Below, in pieces: positions 29,071 through 38,329 of a stretch of 64,000 nucleotides of DNA. Position numbers and translations under genes: made by a program. The notes below the pieces were generated by a model, which was not told where the DNA came from, did not search any database, and saw only the letters and a program-made list of their open reading frames with translations. Each line of letters begins with the position of its first letter. The stretch's first letter is position 1. The stretch is taken from positions 434,001 to 498,000 of the forward strand of contig NZ_VTOX01000001.1 in assembly GCF_012184415.1 (NCBI RefSeq). The letters run 5' to 3'. This DNA comes from Ramlibacter lithotrophicus. GTDB lineage: Bacteria; Pseudomonadota; Gammaproteobacteria; Burkholderiales; Burkholderiaceae_C.

Positions 29071-29751
29071 ATGCGAAAGAGCGCGCGAACTGCTTTCTGG
29101 GTGGCTGCCGGCGCGATCGGCCTGGCCGGATGCGCGGCGATGCAGTCGGGTCCGCAAGGGATGTCGTTCTTCGTGACCAGCGGCGGACCCGGCAAGGGCG
29201 GCGACCTGGGTGGCCTGGAGGGCGCCGACCGGCACTGCCAGACCCTGGCACAGGCCGCCGGAGCGGGCCATCGCACATGGCGCGCCTACCTGAGCACGCA
29301 GGCCCCCAGCCTGAACAATCCAGGCTTCGTGAATGCGCGCGACCGGATCGGCACCGGACCGTGGCACAACGCGAAAGGCGTGGTGATCGCCCGCAGCGTG
29401 GAAGACCTCCACTCGGCCGCCAACAACGTCAACAAGGAGACGGCGCTCGATGAGCGAGGGCGGCCGGTCAACGGACGCACCGAAACGCCGAACAAGCACG
29501 ACATCCTCACCGGCTCGCGCCCGGACGGAACCGCGTTTCCGGGAGCGCCGTTCCCGGACATGACCTGCGGGAACTGGACGAAGGGCACCGCCGATGGCGC
29601 GGCGATGACCGGCCATCACGACCGCGCCGGCCCCATCAACAACGCGTGGGCCGTGTCGTGGAATTCCGCTCATCCGACCCTCGGTTGCAGCCAGGAGCGA
29701 GTGCGCCCGACCGGCGGCGACGGGCTGTTCTACTGCTTCGCCGCAAAGTAG
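29071..29751 (+). CDS. Lipoprotein, possible endostatin/lectin-like domain
   Basis: A 226-residue lipoprotein. The N-terminal signal ends in the lipobox LAGC, with Cys21 as the lipidated residue. The mature part begins SFFVTSGGPGKGGDLGGLEGADRHCQTLAQAA and carries further cysteines near its end (MTCGNWTKG, LGCSQER, LFYCFAA). This pattern resembles the collagenase NC10/endostatin- or DUF1554-like lectin fold seen in proteobacterial envelope proteins, but I assign it only tentatively. A GGGAGAG ribosome site lies before the ATG. The role is unknown. Confidence 0.8.
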   Translation: MRKSARTAFWVAAGAIGLAGCAAMQSGPQGMSFFVTSGGPGKGGDLGGLEGADRHCQTLAQAAGAGHRTWRAYLSTQAPSLNNPGFVNARDRIGTGPWHNAKGVVIARSVEDLHSAANNVNKETALDERGRPVNGRTETPNKHDILTGSRPDGTAFPGAPFPDMTCGNWTKGTADGAAMTGHHDRAGPINNAWAVSWNSAHPTLGCSQERVRPTGGDGLFYCFAAK

Positions 29752-29828
29752 GGGATCGGGCGGCAGCACGGCGGCACTGATCCGCCCCGGCGCGCGGTCA
29801 CCAGCTGCCTGGTGGCCAATCGTTCGTT

Positions 29829-30137
29829 CTAGGTCTTGAGCTTGCGCCCGAGGTGCGCTTCCACGCGGGCGATCTTGCTGAGCAGGCGCGATTCGGGGCC
29901 GGCCCGCCAGTCCATCTTCAGGTTCATGCCGATGCGCGGGCACTCCGCCTGCAGGGTCTTGAAGCAGGCGGTGACGACGGCCATCACCTCGTCCCACTCG
30001 CCTTCGAGAATCGTGCCCATCGGCGTCAGCTGGTACGGCACGCCGCTCTTGTCGATCACGTCCAGGACGCGGGCCACCTGCGCACTCAGGCTCTCGCCCT
30101 GACCGGTGGGCGACATCGCGAATTCAAGCAGGACCAT
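29829..30137 (-). CDS. MTH1187 family thiamine-binding protein
   Basis: A 102-residue ferredoxin-like-fold protein of the MTH1187/YkoF group. Conserved features are the N-terminal strand VLLEFAMSPTGQGESLSAQVARVLDVI, YQLTPMGTILEGEWDEVM, and a C-terminal helix with DWRAGPESRLLSKIARVE. Members bind thiamine or related compounds and usually form oligomers in the cytoplasm. It follows the DUF2189 gene with only 9 bases between them, and its GGAGA site begins within the upstream stop region. Confidence 0.9.
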   Translation of the reverse strand: MVLLEFAMSPTGQGESLSAQVARVLDVIDKSGVPYQLTPMGTILEGEWDEVMAVVTACFKTLQAECPRIGMNLKMDWRAGPESRLLSKIARVEAHLGRKLKT

Positions 30138-30146
30138 CTGTGTCTC

Positions 30147-30974
30147 CTAAGCCGGTGTGATGGTACCCGCCGGGCGCCACGCGAAAGAGCCGCGGTAGGC
30201 ATGCCAGCTGGCGTGCCCCAGCCACGGGCCGACCACCAGCAGCCCGGCGGCCCACGGCAGCAGCATCGCGCCGAGCACCAGGGCCACGATCAGCGCCCCC
30301 CAGACCACCATGGGGCCGGTGCGCAACGCCACCACCTGCATGCTGGCGAGGCCCGCAGTGATGGCGTCCGTGTCGCGGTCCAGGATCATCGGGAGCGCCA
30401 CGACGCAGGTGGAGAACACGAGCGCGGCAAAAACCCAGCCGACCAGCAGGTAGACACCGATGAACTGCCAGTTCTTCGGGTTGAACACGGCCTGCACGAC
30501 GCTGGCCGTGGTCGGCATCCCGGTGTTGAAGAAGACGGCGAACACCACCAGCGACGCGCGGCCCCACAGCAATTCGAGCAGCAGCAGCACCAGCACCAGC
30601 ATGCCCATGCTGCCGAGGTGTCCCTCCCAGCACGTCAGCGAAGCGCCCAGGCTCTGCGGCAGCCCCTGCTCGCGCCGGCGGCTCACCTCGTACAGACCGA
30701 GCGCGAGGAACGGGCCGACCAGGAAACAGCCGGACACGAAAGAGATCGTGTATTCCGGCTTGTTGCGGAATACCGCCTGCAGCGTCACGGCCATCAGCCA
30801 GAAGCACACGCCATAGAACAGCGCGATGCCGGGCGCCGCGCGCAGGTCCCCCCAGCCGCCGCGCAGCCAGCGCAGCGGGTCCGTGAGGCGCACCGGCAGC
30901 AGTTGGCGCACCTCGGCAGGTCTTGGGGTGGCCTCGGGTGCGGCCGGCTCGACGGGAACGGTCATGCGCGGCAT
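30147..30974 (-). CDS. DUF2189/BPSS1780-type membrane protein
   Basis: An inner-membrane protein of 275 residues with about six to seven hydrophobic helices (for example GIALFYGVCFWLMAVTLQAV and MGMLVLVLLLLELLWG). The SFVSGCFLVGPFLALGLYEVSRRREQG segment is characteristic of the BPSS1780/DUF2189 family, whose function is unknown. Start: ATG at 30974 (MPRMTVPVEP) or at 30965; neither has a strong ribosome site. It is probably co-transcribed with the thiamine-binding protein gene. Confidence 0.85.
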   Translation of the reverse strand: MPRMTVPVEPAAPEATPRPAEVRQLLPVRLTDPLRWLRGGWGDLRAAPGIALFYGVCFWLMAVTLQAVFRNKPEYTISFVSGCFLVGPFLALGLYEVSRRREQGLPQSLGASLTCWEGHLGSMGMLVLVLLLLELLWGRASLVVFAVFFNTGMPTTASVVQAVFNPKNWQFIGVYLLVGWVFAALVFSTCVVALPMILDRDTDAITAGLASMQVVALRTGPMVVWGALIVALVLGAMLLPWAAGLLVVGPWLGHASWHAYRGSFAWRPAGTITPA

Positions 30975-31064
30975 TGAAACCGGCGGCCGGCAGGGCCGTA
31001 TCGGGACCAACCCGCAGCCGGTCGGGCTTCCGGCGGGCCGGTCACGCTCCGCCCGCGGCGTCGC

Positions 31065-31070
31065 TAGAAT
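31065..31070 (+). promoter_or_regulatory. Likely -10 box for rlhA
   Basis: TAGAAT lies 40 bases upstream of the rlhA ATG, in an otherwise very GC-rich gap. No convincing -35 hexamer is seen 16-18 bases further up. Five of six positions match the consensus. Confidence 0.4.
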
Positions 31071-31110
31071 GTCCGGCTCCCGCGCCGGGCATTCCGCGCC
31101 CTCCTCCCCC

Positions 31111-33156
31111 ATGTCACTCCTGAACCACCAGCTCGAGCTGCTCGCGCCGGCCCGTGACGCCGACATCGGCATCGCGGCAATCGACCACGGCGCCGACGCC
31201 GTCTACATCGGCGGACCCGCCTTCGGCGCGCGGGCTTCCGCCGGCAACGACGTGCGGGACATCGAGCGGCTCGCGCGGCATGCGCACCGCTTCGGCGCGC
31301 GCATCTTCGTCACGCACAACACCATCCTGAGGGACGACGAGCTGGAGCCGGCGCGCCGCATGGCCTGGGACGTGTACCGCGCGGGCGCCGACGTGCTGAT
31401 CATCCAGGACATGGGCCTGCTGGAGCTCGACCTGCCGCCGATCCAGCTGCACGCCAGCACCCAGACCGACATCCGCACCCCCGAGAAGGCGCGCTTCCTG
31501 CAGGACGTCGGCTTCTCCCAGATCGTGCTGGCGCGCGAGCTCACGCTGGAGCAGATCCGGGAGATCCACGGGCGCCTCGACGCCGACCGCTGCAAGCTGG
31601 AATTCTTCGTGCACGGCGCGCTGTGCGTCGCCTACAGCGGCCAGTGCTACATCAGCCACGCGCACACCGGCCGCAGCGCCAACCGCGGCGACTGCTCGCA
31701 GGCCTGCCGGCTGCCGTACCACGTGGTCGACGCGCAGGGCCGCTTCGTGGCCCACGACAAGCACGTGCTGTCGATGAAGGACAACAACCAGGGCGCCAAC
31801 CTGGCCGCGCTGGTGGACGCCGGCGTCCGCAGCTTCAAGATCGAGGGCCGCTACAAGGACATGGGCTACGTGAAGAACATCACCGCCCACTACCGCAAGC
31901 TGCTCGACGAGCTGATCGAATCGCGCGAGGGATCCGGTTTTCCCCTGGCGCGCGCGTCCAGCGGCCGCACGACGTTCAGCTTCGCGCCGGATCCCAACCA
32001 GAACTTCAATCGCGAGTTCACCGACTATTTCGTCAACGGCCGGCAGGACGACATCGGCGCCTTCGACTCGCCCAAGAACCCGGGCCAGGCCATCGGCTGG
32101 GTGACCAGGGTCGGCAGCGACTGGATCGAGCTGGAGCTCGACGATCCCCAGGCCGTACTGCACAACGGCGACGGCCTGTGCTACTTCGACCTGCAGAAGG
32201 AACTGGTCGGCGTCGCCATCAACCGCGCTGAATTGCTCCCTCTCCCCGCTGGGGGGAGCGGAGCGAGGGGGGCTGGGGCGAGGGGCGCTGGCGCACGCTG
32301 GCGCGTCTTCCCCAAGGACTCCATCGCCGGCATGCGCGACCTGCGCCAGGGCACGCGGATCAACCGCAACCGCGACATGGACTGGGTGCGCACCCTGGAG
32401 AAGAAGTCGAGCGAGCGACGCATCGCCGTGTGGGCGCGGCTTGCCGACACCCCTGACGGCGTTCGCCTGAGCCTGACGGACGAGGACGGATTTGCCGGCG
32501 AGGCAGCGGCCGCCTGCGAGAAGTTGCCGTCGCGCGACCCGGCTCGCGGCAAGGCCGCACTGCGCGATCACCTGGCGCGGTTCGGCGCCACCATCTTCGA
32601 GCCGCTGGACATCGCGATCGACCTGGCGCAGCCCTGGTTCATTCCGGCTTCACTGATCAACCAGCTTCGTCGGGGCGCCGTGGAGGCGCTCGAAGCGGCG
32701 CGCGCCGGCGGCTATCGCCGTCCCGCGCGGACCGAGCCGGTCACGCCGCCGGTGCCGTACCCGGAAGACACCCTCTCCTACCTCGCCAACGTTTTCAACC
32801 AGAAGGCCCGCGACTTCTACGCGAAGCACGGGGTCAAGGTGATCGATGCGGCCTACGAAAGCCACGAGGAAGAAGGCGAAGTCAGCCTGATGATCACCAA
32901 GCACTGCGTGCGCTGGTCGATGAGCCTGTGTCCCAAGCAGGCCAAGGGCGTGGTCGGCGTCAAGGGCACGATCAAGGCCGAGCCGCTGCAATTGATCAAC
33001 GGCAGTGAAAAGCTCACGCTGCGCTTCGACTGCAAGCCGTGCGAGATGCACGTCGTCGGCAGGATGAAGAAGTCGGTGCTGCAGCAGCGCGCCCGGGAGA
33101 TGGCCGAGGTGCCGATGCAGTTCTATCGGACGCGGCCGGCTCGGTCGACCGCCTGA
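31111..33156 (+). CDS. rlhA: U32 peptidase-family protein, RlhA/YdcP-like
   Basis: A 681-residue member of the U32 family. E. coli RlhA (about 650 residues) hydroxylates C2501 of 23S rRNA; length and the presence of a C-terminal DUF3656-like half favour RlhA over the shorter TrhP/YegQ. Seen: the N-terminal TIM-barrel start ELLAPARDADIGIAAIDHGADAVYIGGP, the signature EFFVHGALCVAYSGQCYIS, and CSQACRLPY, with cysteines fitting an iron-sulfur site. About residues 374-398 are a Gly/Ala/Arg-rich insertion (LPAGGSGARGAGARGAGARW) from a C-rich repeat. It converges with purL. Confidence 0.88.
   Translation: MSLLNHQLELLAPARDADIGIAAIDHGADAVYIGGPAFGARASAGNDVRDIERLARHAHRFGARIFVTHNTILRDDELEPARRMAWDVYRAGADVLIIQDMGLLELDLPPIQLHASTQTDIRTPEKARFLQDVGFSQIVLARELTLEQIREIHGRLDADRCKLEFFVHGALCVAYSGQCYISHAHTGRSANRGDCSQACRLPYHVVDAQGRFVAHDKHVLSMKDNNQGANLAALVDAGVRSFKIEGRYKDMGYVKNITAHYRKLLDELIESREGSGFPLARASSGRTTFSFAPDPNQNFNREFTDYFVNGRQDDIGAFDSPKNPGQAIGWVTRVGSDWIELELDDPQAVLHNGDGLCYFDLQKELVGVAINRAELLPLPAGGSGARGAGARGAGARWRVFPKDSIAGMRDLRQGTRINRNRDMDWVRTLEKKSSERRIAVWARLADTPDGVRLSLTDEDGFAGEAAAACEKLPSRDPARGKAALRDHLARFGATIFEPLDIAIDLAQPWFIPASLINQLRRGAVEALEAARAGGYRRPARTEPVTPPVPYPEDTLSYLANVFNQKARDFYAKHGVKVIDAAYESHEEEGEVSLMITKHCVRWSMSLCPKQAKGVVGVKGTIKAEPLQLINGSEKLTLRFDCKPCEMHVVGRMKKSVLQQRAREMAEVPMQFYRTRPARSTA
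32234..32300. repeat. C-rich palindromic repeat inside rlhA
   Basis: CTCCCTCTCCCCGCTGGGGG (from 32236) begins the element: a C-rich arm followed by a G-rich arm, then short GGGGCGAGG-like runs. It follows the pattern of the purL and ligA elements but is more degenerate and extended by a GGCGCTGGCGCACGCTGGCGC stretch. It is translated in frame as a Gly/Ala/Arg-rich loop. Confidence 0.6.
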
Positions 33157-33272
33157 CGTTCATTGCACGACCTCGCGCCGCGGGAGGCGCTGCCCGGCGT
33201 GGCCTCATGGCGCGCGGGGCCTCTCTCGATGCGGGCAAGCTGACGACCCCGGGGAACGACCCTGGCGAAGCC

Positions 33273-36200
33273 CTACCCCACCCACCGGCGCGCATTGCGC
33301 CAGATCTGCATCCACGGGCTGAAGTCGCTCTTGTCGCCGCTGGTCCAGGACATCTGGATGTTGCGGAACACGCGCTCCGGGTGCGGCATCATGGCCGTGA
33401 AGCGGCCGTCCGCGGTGGTCACGGCCGTGAGGCCGCCCCGGCTGCCGTTGGGATTGAGCGGATAGGCTTCGGTCGGCTGGCCGCGGTGGTCGACGAAGCG
33501 CATGGCGGCAATCGCCTGCGACTGGTCGCCGCGGTTGGCGAAGTTCGCATAGCCTTCACCGTGCGCGACGGCGATCGGCAGCCGGGCGCCGGCCATGCCG
33601 GCGAAGAACAGGCTCGGTGAGTCCAGCACTTCCACCTGCGACAGGCGCGCCTCGTAGCGTTCGCTGCGGTTGGTGGTGAAGCGCGGCCAGGCCTGCGCGC
33701 CCGGCACGATGTCGGCCAGTTCGGCAAGCATCTGGCAGCCGTTGCACACGCCCAGCGCGAAACTGTCCTGGCGCGCGAAGAACGCCTTGAACTGGTCCGC
33801 CAGTTCCGGGTGGAAGGTGATGCTGCGGGCCCAGCCGATGCCCGCGCCCAGGGTGTCGCCGTAACTGAAACCGCCGCAGGCGACGAAGCCCTTGAAGTCC
33901 GCCAGGCTCGCACGGCCCGACAGCAGGTCGGTCATGTGCACGTCGTAGGCTTCGAAACCGGCCTCGCTGAAGCAGTACGCCATCTCCACGTGGGAGTTGA
34001 CGCCCTGCTCGCGCAGGATGGCGACCATGGGGCGGGAGAGGTTGAGGGCGGGCGCACTGCCCCCGCCCCAGCCCTCCCCCAGCGGGGGAGGGAGAACGAC
34101 GTGCAGGCCAGGATCCGCCGGATCGCCGGCGGCCGCATGCTCCTGGTCGGCGCAGGCGGGGTTGTCGCGCTCGCGGCAGATCTTCCAGCTCACGCTGTCC
34201 CACACCTGGTGCAGGTCCGCCAGCTTCGCGGAAAACACCGCCCTGGTGTCGCGCCAGACCTGGACCTCGCCCTTGCCGACCGCTATCGCCGACGACAGGG
34301 GCCGGGTGCTGCCGACGAAGTGGCTGTGCTTGGACAGTCCGTACTGGCGCAGCACCTGCATGACCTCGTTGCGCACGTCGGTCGGCACCTGCAGCACCAC
34401 GCCGAGCTCCTCGTTGAACAGCGCCTGCAGCGTCAGCTCCTCGCGGCGCGCGCCGATCTGCGACGCCCAGTTCTTGGCGTCGCCGTATTCGGCGCGGCTG
34501 TCGGTGATGCCGTCGCCTTCGGTGACGAGCAGGTCCACGTTCAGCGCGACGCCGACCTGGCCGGCGAAGGCCATTTCGCAGGCCGCGGCGAACAGGCCGC
34601 CATCGCTGCGGTCGTGATAGGCCAGGATGCGGCCTTGCGCCCGCAGCGCGTTCACCGCGTCGACCAGCCGCACCAGGTCCTGCGGCTCGTCGAGGTCCGG
34701 CACCTCGTCACCGGCCTGGTCGAGCACCTGCGCCAGGACGCTGCCGCCCATGCGCCGCTTGCCCTGCCCCAGGTCGACCAGCACCAAAGTCGTCTCCCGC
34801 GTGGCGTCCAGCTGCGGCGTCAAGGTGCCGCGCACGTCGTCGATGGTTGCGAAGGCGCTGACGATCAGGCTCACTGGCGACGTGACCTTGTGGTGCTGCC
34901 CGCCTTCGCTCCATTGCGTGCGCATGGACAGGCTGTCCTTGCCGACCGGAATCGACACACCCAGCCACGGGCACAGTTCCATGCCGACGGTGCGCACCGT
35001 CTCGTACAGCGAGGCGTCCTCGCCCGGTTCGCCGCACGCGGCCATCCAGTTGGCGGAGAGCTTCACGCGCTTGAGGTCGATCGGTGCGGCCAGCAGGTTG
35101 GTGATCGCCTCGGCCACGGCCATCCGGCCGGACGCGGGCGCGCTCACCGTCGCCAGCGGGGTGCGCTCGCCCATGCTCATGGCCTCGCCGGCGAAGCCGC
35201 GGAAGTCGGCCAGCGTCACGGCGCAGTCGGCCACCGGCACCTGCCAGGGCCCGACCATCTGGTCGCGGTGCGTGAGCCCGCCCACCGTGCGGTCGCCGAT
35301 GGTCACGAGGAAGCGCTTGGAGGCAACGGTCGGGTGGCCGAGGACCTTGATGGCGGCGTCCTGCAGGCTGACGCCCGTGAGGTCGACCGGCGCGAACTCG
35401 CGCCGCACGGTCTTGACGTCGCGGTGCATCTTGGGCGGCTTGCCGAGCAGGACGTTCATGGGCATGTCGACGGCCAGACTGCCCCCATCCCGGCCTTCCC
35501 CCAGCGGGGGAAGGTGATCTTCACTCCCTCCCCCTTTGGGGGAGGGTTGGGGTGGGGGCACCGGAAGATCCACATCCCCCACCACCAGTTGCCGCTCTTG
35601 CGTCGCCACGCCGACGACCGCGAACGGGCAGCGCTCGCGCTCGCAGAAGGCCTGGAACTGCGGCAGCGACTCCGGGGCGATCGCCAGCACGTAGCGCTCC
35701 TGGCTCTCGTTGCACCAGATCTCCTTGGGCGCCAGGCCAGACTCCTCCAGCGGCACCCGCCGCAGGTCGAAGCGCGCGCCGCGGCCGGCGTCGTTGGTCA
35801 GTTCGGGGAAGGCGTTGGACAGGCCGCCCGCGCCCACGTCGTGGATCGCCAGGATCGGATTGGCCTCGCCCTGGGTCCAGCAGTGGTTGATGACCTCCTG
35901 CGCCCGGCGCTCGATCTCGGGGTTGCCGCGCTGCACCGAGTCGAAATCGAGCTCGGCGGCGTTGGCGCCGGTGGCCATCGAACTGGCGGCGCCGCCGCCC
36001 ATGCCGATGCGCATGCCGGGCCCGCCCAGTTGCACCAGCAGCGTGCCGGCCGGGAACTCGATCTTGCGCGTCTGGTCAGCCGCGATGCTGCCGAGGCCGC
36101 CCGCGATCATGATCGGCTTGTGGTAGCCGCGGGCCTCGGTGCGTTGCTCGCCTTCTCCCGCCAGTCGGTAGTTCACGGTCTGCTCGTACTCGCGGAAATA

Positions 36201-37367
36201 GCCCAGCAGGTTGGGCCGCCCGAACTCGTTGTTGAAGGCGGCGCCCCCCAGCGGGCCCTCGATCATGATCTGCAGCGCACTGGCGATGTGGGCGGGGCGG
36301 CCCAGCTCGCTGCCCCACAGCTTCGAAACGGTGAAGCCGGTCAGGCCCGCCTTGGGCTTCGAGCCGCGGCCGGTCGCGCCTTCGTCGCGGATTTCGCCGC
36401 CGGCTCCGGTGGAGGCGCCCGGAAACGGCGAGATCGCCGTAGGGTGGTTGTGCGTCTCCACCTTCATCAGCACGTGCTGCAGCGCGTCCTCGCGGTCGTA
36501 GCGCCAGGATGCGCCCGACCGCGCGGTGAAGCGCTCCACCGTGGTGCCTTCCATGATCGAGGCGTTGTCCGAATAGGCCACGACCGTGTGCTGCGGGCTC
36601 GCCTGGTGCGTGTGCCGGATCATCCCGAACAGGCTGCGTTCCTGCGCCACGCCGTCGATGGTGAACTGCGCATTGAAGATCTTGTGCCGGCAATGCTCGC
36701 TGTTCGCCTGGGCGAACATCATCAGCTCCACGTCGGTGGGGTTGCGCCCCAGCCCCTTGAACGCGTCGACCAGGTAGTCGATCTCGTCGTCCGCGAGCGC
36801 CAGGCCAAAGCGCGTGTTCGCGGCCTCCAGCGCCGCGCGGCCGCCGCCCAGCACGTCCACGTGCTCCATGGCCGCCGGCGCCAGCTCGGTGAAGAGGCCG
36901 TGCGCCGCCGCGCGGTCGGCCATCACGCTCTCGGTCATCCGGTCGTGCAGCAGGGCCGCGATCGCCTCCAGCCCGGCGGCCCCGGGAGCCGGCGCTGCGC
37001 CGAGCAGCCCCGGCTTGAGCGTCAGGTGATATTCGGTGATGCGTTCGATCCGCCGCACCGCCAGCCCGCAGTTGTGGGCGATGTCCGTGGCCTTCGAAGC
37101 CCAGGGCGAGACGGTACCGAACCGCGGCGTGACCACCAGCACGACGGAGCCCGCCGGCGAGCGCCAGGGCTCGCCATAGGTCAGCAGTGCCGCCAGCCGC
37201 GCCTGCTCCGCCGCCGCCAGCGGATGGTCGGCGGCCGCCAGGTGGACGTGCCGCGCGGCCAGCCCGGTGATCCTGGAGTGGACGGCCTGCAGGCGCGGGA
37301 GCAGTTGCTGGACACGGAAATCGCTGAGGGCGTTGCCGCCCTCGAACGCGGTGATGTGCAGGGTCAC
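33273..37367 (-). CDS. purL: Phosphoribosylformylglycinamidine synthase
   Basis: The large, fused PurL of 1364 residues, catalysing ATP- and glutamine-dependent conversion of FGAR to FGAM in purine synthesis. The N-terminal domain, the two synthase halves ([46 protein letters not shown]) and the C-terminal glutamine amidotransferase (nucleophile in [27 protein letters not shown]) are all present. It is about 70 residues longer than E. coli PurL. Two repeat-derived insertions explain this: about residues 600-636 and 1078-1110. The start is GTG at 37365-37367, with AGGT upstream. Confidence 0.97.
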   Translation of the reverse strand: MTLHITAFEGGNALSDFRVQQLLPRLQAVHSRITGLAARHVHLAAADHPLAAAEQARLAALLTYGEPWRSPAGSVVLVVTPRFGTVSPWASKATDIAHNCGLAVRRIERITEYHLTLKPGLLGAAPAPGAAGLEAIAALLHDRMTESVMADRAAAHGLFTELAPAAMEHVDVLGGGRAALEAANTRFGLALADDEIDYLVDAFKGLGRNPTDVELMMFAQANSEHCRHKIFNAQFTIDGVAQERSLFGMIRHTHQASPQHTVVAYSDNASIMEGTTVERFTARSGASWRYDREDALQHVLMKVETHNHPTAISPFPGASTGAGGEIRDEGATGRGSKPKAGLTGFTVSKLWGSELGRPAHIASALQIMIEGPLGGAAFNNEFGRPNLLGYFREYEQTVNYRLAGEGEQRTEARGYHKPIMIAGGLGSIAADQTRKIEFPAGTLLVQLGGPGMRIGMGGGAASSMATGANAAELDFDSVQRGNPEIERRAQEVINHCWTQGEANPILAIHDVGAGGLSNAFPELTNDAGRGARFDLRRVPLEESGLAPKEIWCNESQERYVLAIAPESLPQFQAFCERERCPFAVVGVATQERQLVVGDVDLPVPPPQPSPKGGGSEDHLPPLGEGRDGGSLAVDMPMNVLLGKPPKMHRDVKTVRREFAPVDLTGVSLQDAAIKVLGHPTVASKRFLVTIGDRTVGGLTHRDQMVGPWQVPVADCAVTLADFRGFAGEAMSMGERTPLATVSAPASGRMAVAEAITNLLAAPIDLKRVKLSANWMAACGEPGEDASLYETVRTVGMELCPWLGVSIPVGKDSLSMRTQWSEGGQHHKVTSPVSLIVSAFATIDDVRGTLTPQLDATRETTLVLVDLGQGKRRMGGSVLAQVLDQAGDEVPDLDEPQDLVRLVDAVNALRAQGRILAYHDRSDGGLFAAACEMAFAGQVGVALNVDLLVTEGDGITDSRAEYGDAKNWASQIGARREELTLQALFNEELGVVLQVPTDVRNEVMQVLRQYGLSKHSHFVGSTRPLSSAIAVGKGEVQVWRDTRAVFSAKLADLHQVWDSVSWKICRERDNPACADQEHAAAGDPADPGLHVVLPPPLGEGWGGGSAPALNLSRPMVAILREQGVNSHVEMAYCFSEAGFEAYDVHMTDLLSGRASLADFKGFVACGGFSYGDTLGAGIGWARSITFHPELADQFKAFFARQDSFALGVCNGCQMLAELADIVPGAQAWPRFTTNRSERYEARLSQVEVLDSPSLFFAGMAGARLPIAVAHGEGYANFANRGDQSQAIAAMRFVDHRGQPTEAYPLNPNGSRGGLTAVTTADGRFTAMMPHPERVFRNIQMSWTSGDKSDFSPWMQIWRNARRWVG
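34055..34095. repeat. C-rich palindromic repeat inside purL, site 2
   Basis: GCCCTCCCCCAGCGGGGGAG (34071-34090) is a near-perfect palindrome with AGCG or similar as loop, preceded by GCCCCCGCCCCA. It matches the core of the copies at 35480 and 44449. It encodes [15 protein letters not shown] at about residues 1091-1104 of PurL, in the linker before the amidotransferase domain. Confidence 0.85.
35478..35562. repeat. Double C-rich palindromic repeat inside purL, site 1
   Basis: Two units lie side by side: GGCCTTCCCCCAGCGGGGGA (from 35491) and CTCCCTCCCCCTTTGGGGGA (from 35524). The block is flanked by TGCCCCCATCC on one side and GGTTGGGGTGGGGGCA on the other, so the whole can fold as nested hairpins. 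It encodes the [20 protein letters not shown] stretch in PurL at about residues 602-630, between conserved segments. Confidence 0.88.
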
Positions 37368-37469
37368 TGGGCTTACCTGTGTGATCGGGGGGGACGCTCG
37401 GCGGCGGCCGCTGACTGGGACCGCCGCGCCAAGCCCGCCATTTTACCCGCACGCCTTTGCACGCTCTGG

Positions 37470-37475
37470 AATAAT
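37470..37475 (+). promoter_or_regulatory. -10 box immediately upstream of map
   Basis: AATAAT (within TGGAATAATCGCC) ends 7 bases before the map ATG at 37483. If it is the -10 box, transcription would begin at or next to the start codon, giving a leaderless or nearly leaderless mRNA. No ribosome site is seen before the ATG, which agrees with this. Confidence 0.45.
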
Positions 37476-37482
37476 CGCCGCG

Positions 37483-38286
37483 ATGAGCATCACTTACAAG
37501 GACGCGGCGGGGATCGAGGGCATGCGGGTGGCCGGGCGCCTCGCCGCCGAGGTGCTGGACTACCTCACGCCGCACATCAAGCCGGGCATCACCACCAGGG
37601 AGATCGACCGCCTGGCCGCCGAATGCATGAAGCAGCAGGGCAGCGTCTCGGCCACCCTGGGCTACCAGCCGGCGGGCTACCCGCCTTATCCCGCATCGCT
37701 GTGCACTTCCGTCAACCACGTTGTCTGCCACGGCATTCCCAACGACAAGCCGCTCAAGAAGGGCGACATCGTGAACGTCGACGTCACCGTGATCAAGGAC
37801 GGCTGGTTCGGCGACACCAGCCGCATGTTCATGGTCGGCGAGGTCTCGATCGCGGCCAGGCGGCTGGTCAACGTCACCTTCGAGGCGATGTGGCACGGCA
37901 TCATGCGGGTCAAGCCGGGCATCCACCTGGGCGACATCGGCTACGCCATCCAGAAGTTCGCCGAAGGCCACGGCTTTTCCGTCGTGCGCGAGTTCTGCGG
38001 GCACGGCATCGGCCGCAACTTCCACGAGGAGCCGCAGGTGCTCCACTACGGCAAGCCCGGCACGCTCGACGAGCTCAAGCCGGGGATGACCTTCACCATC
38101 GAGCCCATGATCAACGCGGGCCGGCGCGACGTGAAGGAGTTCGGCAACGACGGGTGGACCATCGTCACCAAGGACCATTCGCTCTCGGCGCAGTGGGAGC
38201 ACACGGTCCTGGTCACGGAAACCGGCTACGAGGTGATGACGCTGTCGCCGGGCTGTCCCCCGCCGCCGCCGTTCGTCAACGCATGA
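37483..38286 (+). CDS. map: Type I methionine aminopeptidase
   Basis: A 267-residue cytoplasmic metalloenzyme that removes the initiator methionine from new proteins. The five metal ligands are visible: two aspartates ([16 protein letters not shown]), the histidine in [13 protein letters not shown], and glutamates in FTIEPMIN and QWEHTVLV. It is encoded next to glnD, as in E. coli. Length is normal. The start at 37483 lacks a ribosome site and follows a -10-like box closely. Confidence 0.97.
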   Translation: MSITYKDAAGIEGMRVAGRLAAEVLDYLTPHIKPGITTREIDRLAAECMKQQGSVSATLGYQPAGYPPYPASLCTSVNHVVCHGIPNDKPLKKGDIVNVDVTVIKDGWFGDTSRMFMVGEVSIAARRLVNVTFEAMWHGIMRVKPGIHLGDIGYAIQKFAEGHGFSVVREFCGHGIGRNFHEEPQVLHYGKPGTLDELKPGMTFTIEPMINAGRRDVKEFGNDGWTIVTKDHSLSAQWEHTVLVTETGYEVMTLSPGCPPPPPFVNA

Positions 38287-38329
38287 GCACGGGCGCCGGC
38301 GCGCTCCACGCCTGAACGGGCAGCTTTCC

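Noticed and set aside
31060..31075. Full promoter with a -35 box for rlhA
   Set aside because: Only the -10 box (TAGAAT) is convincing; no hexamer near TTGACA lies at 16-18 bases.
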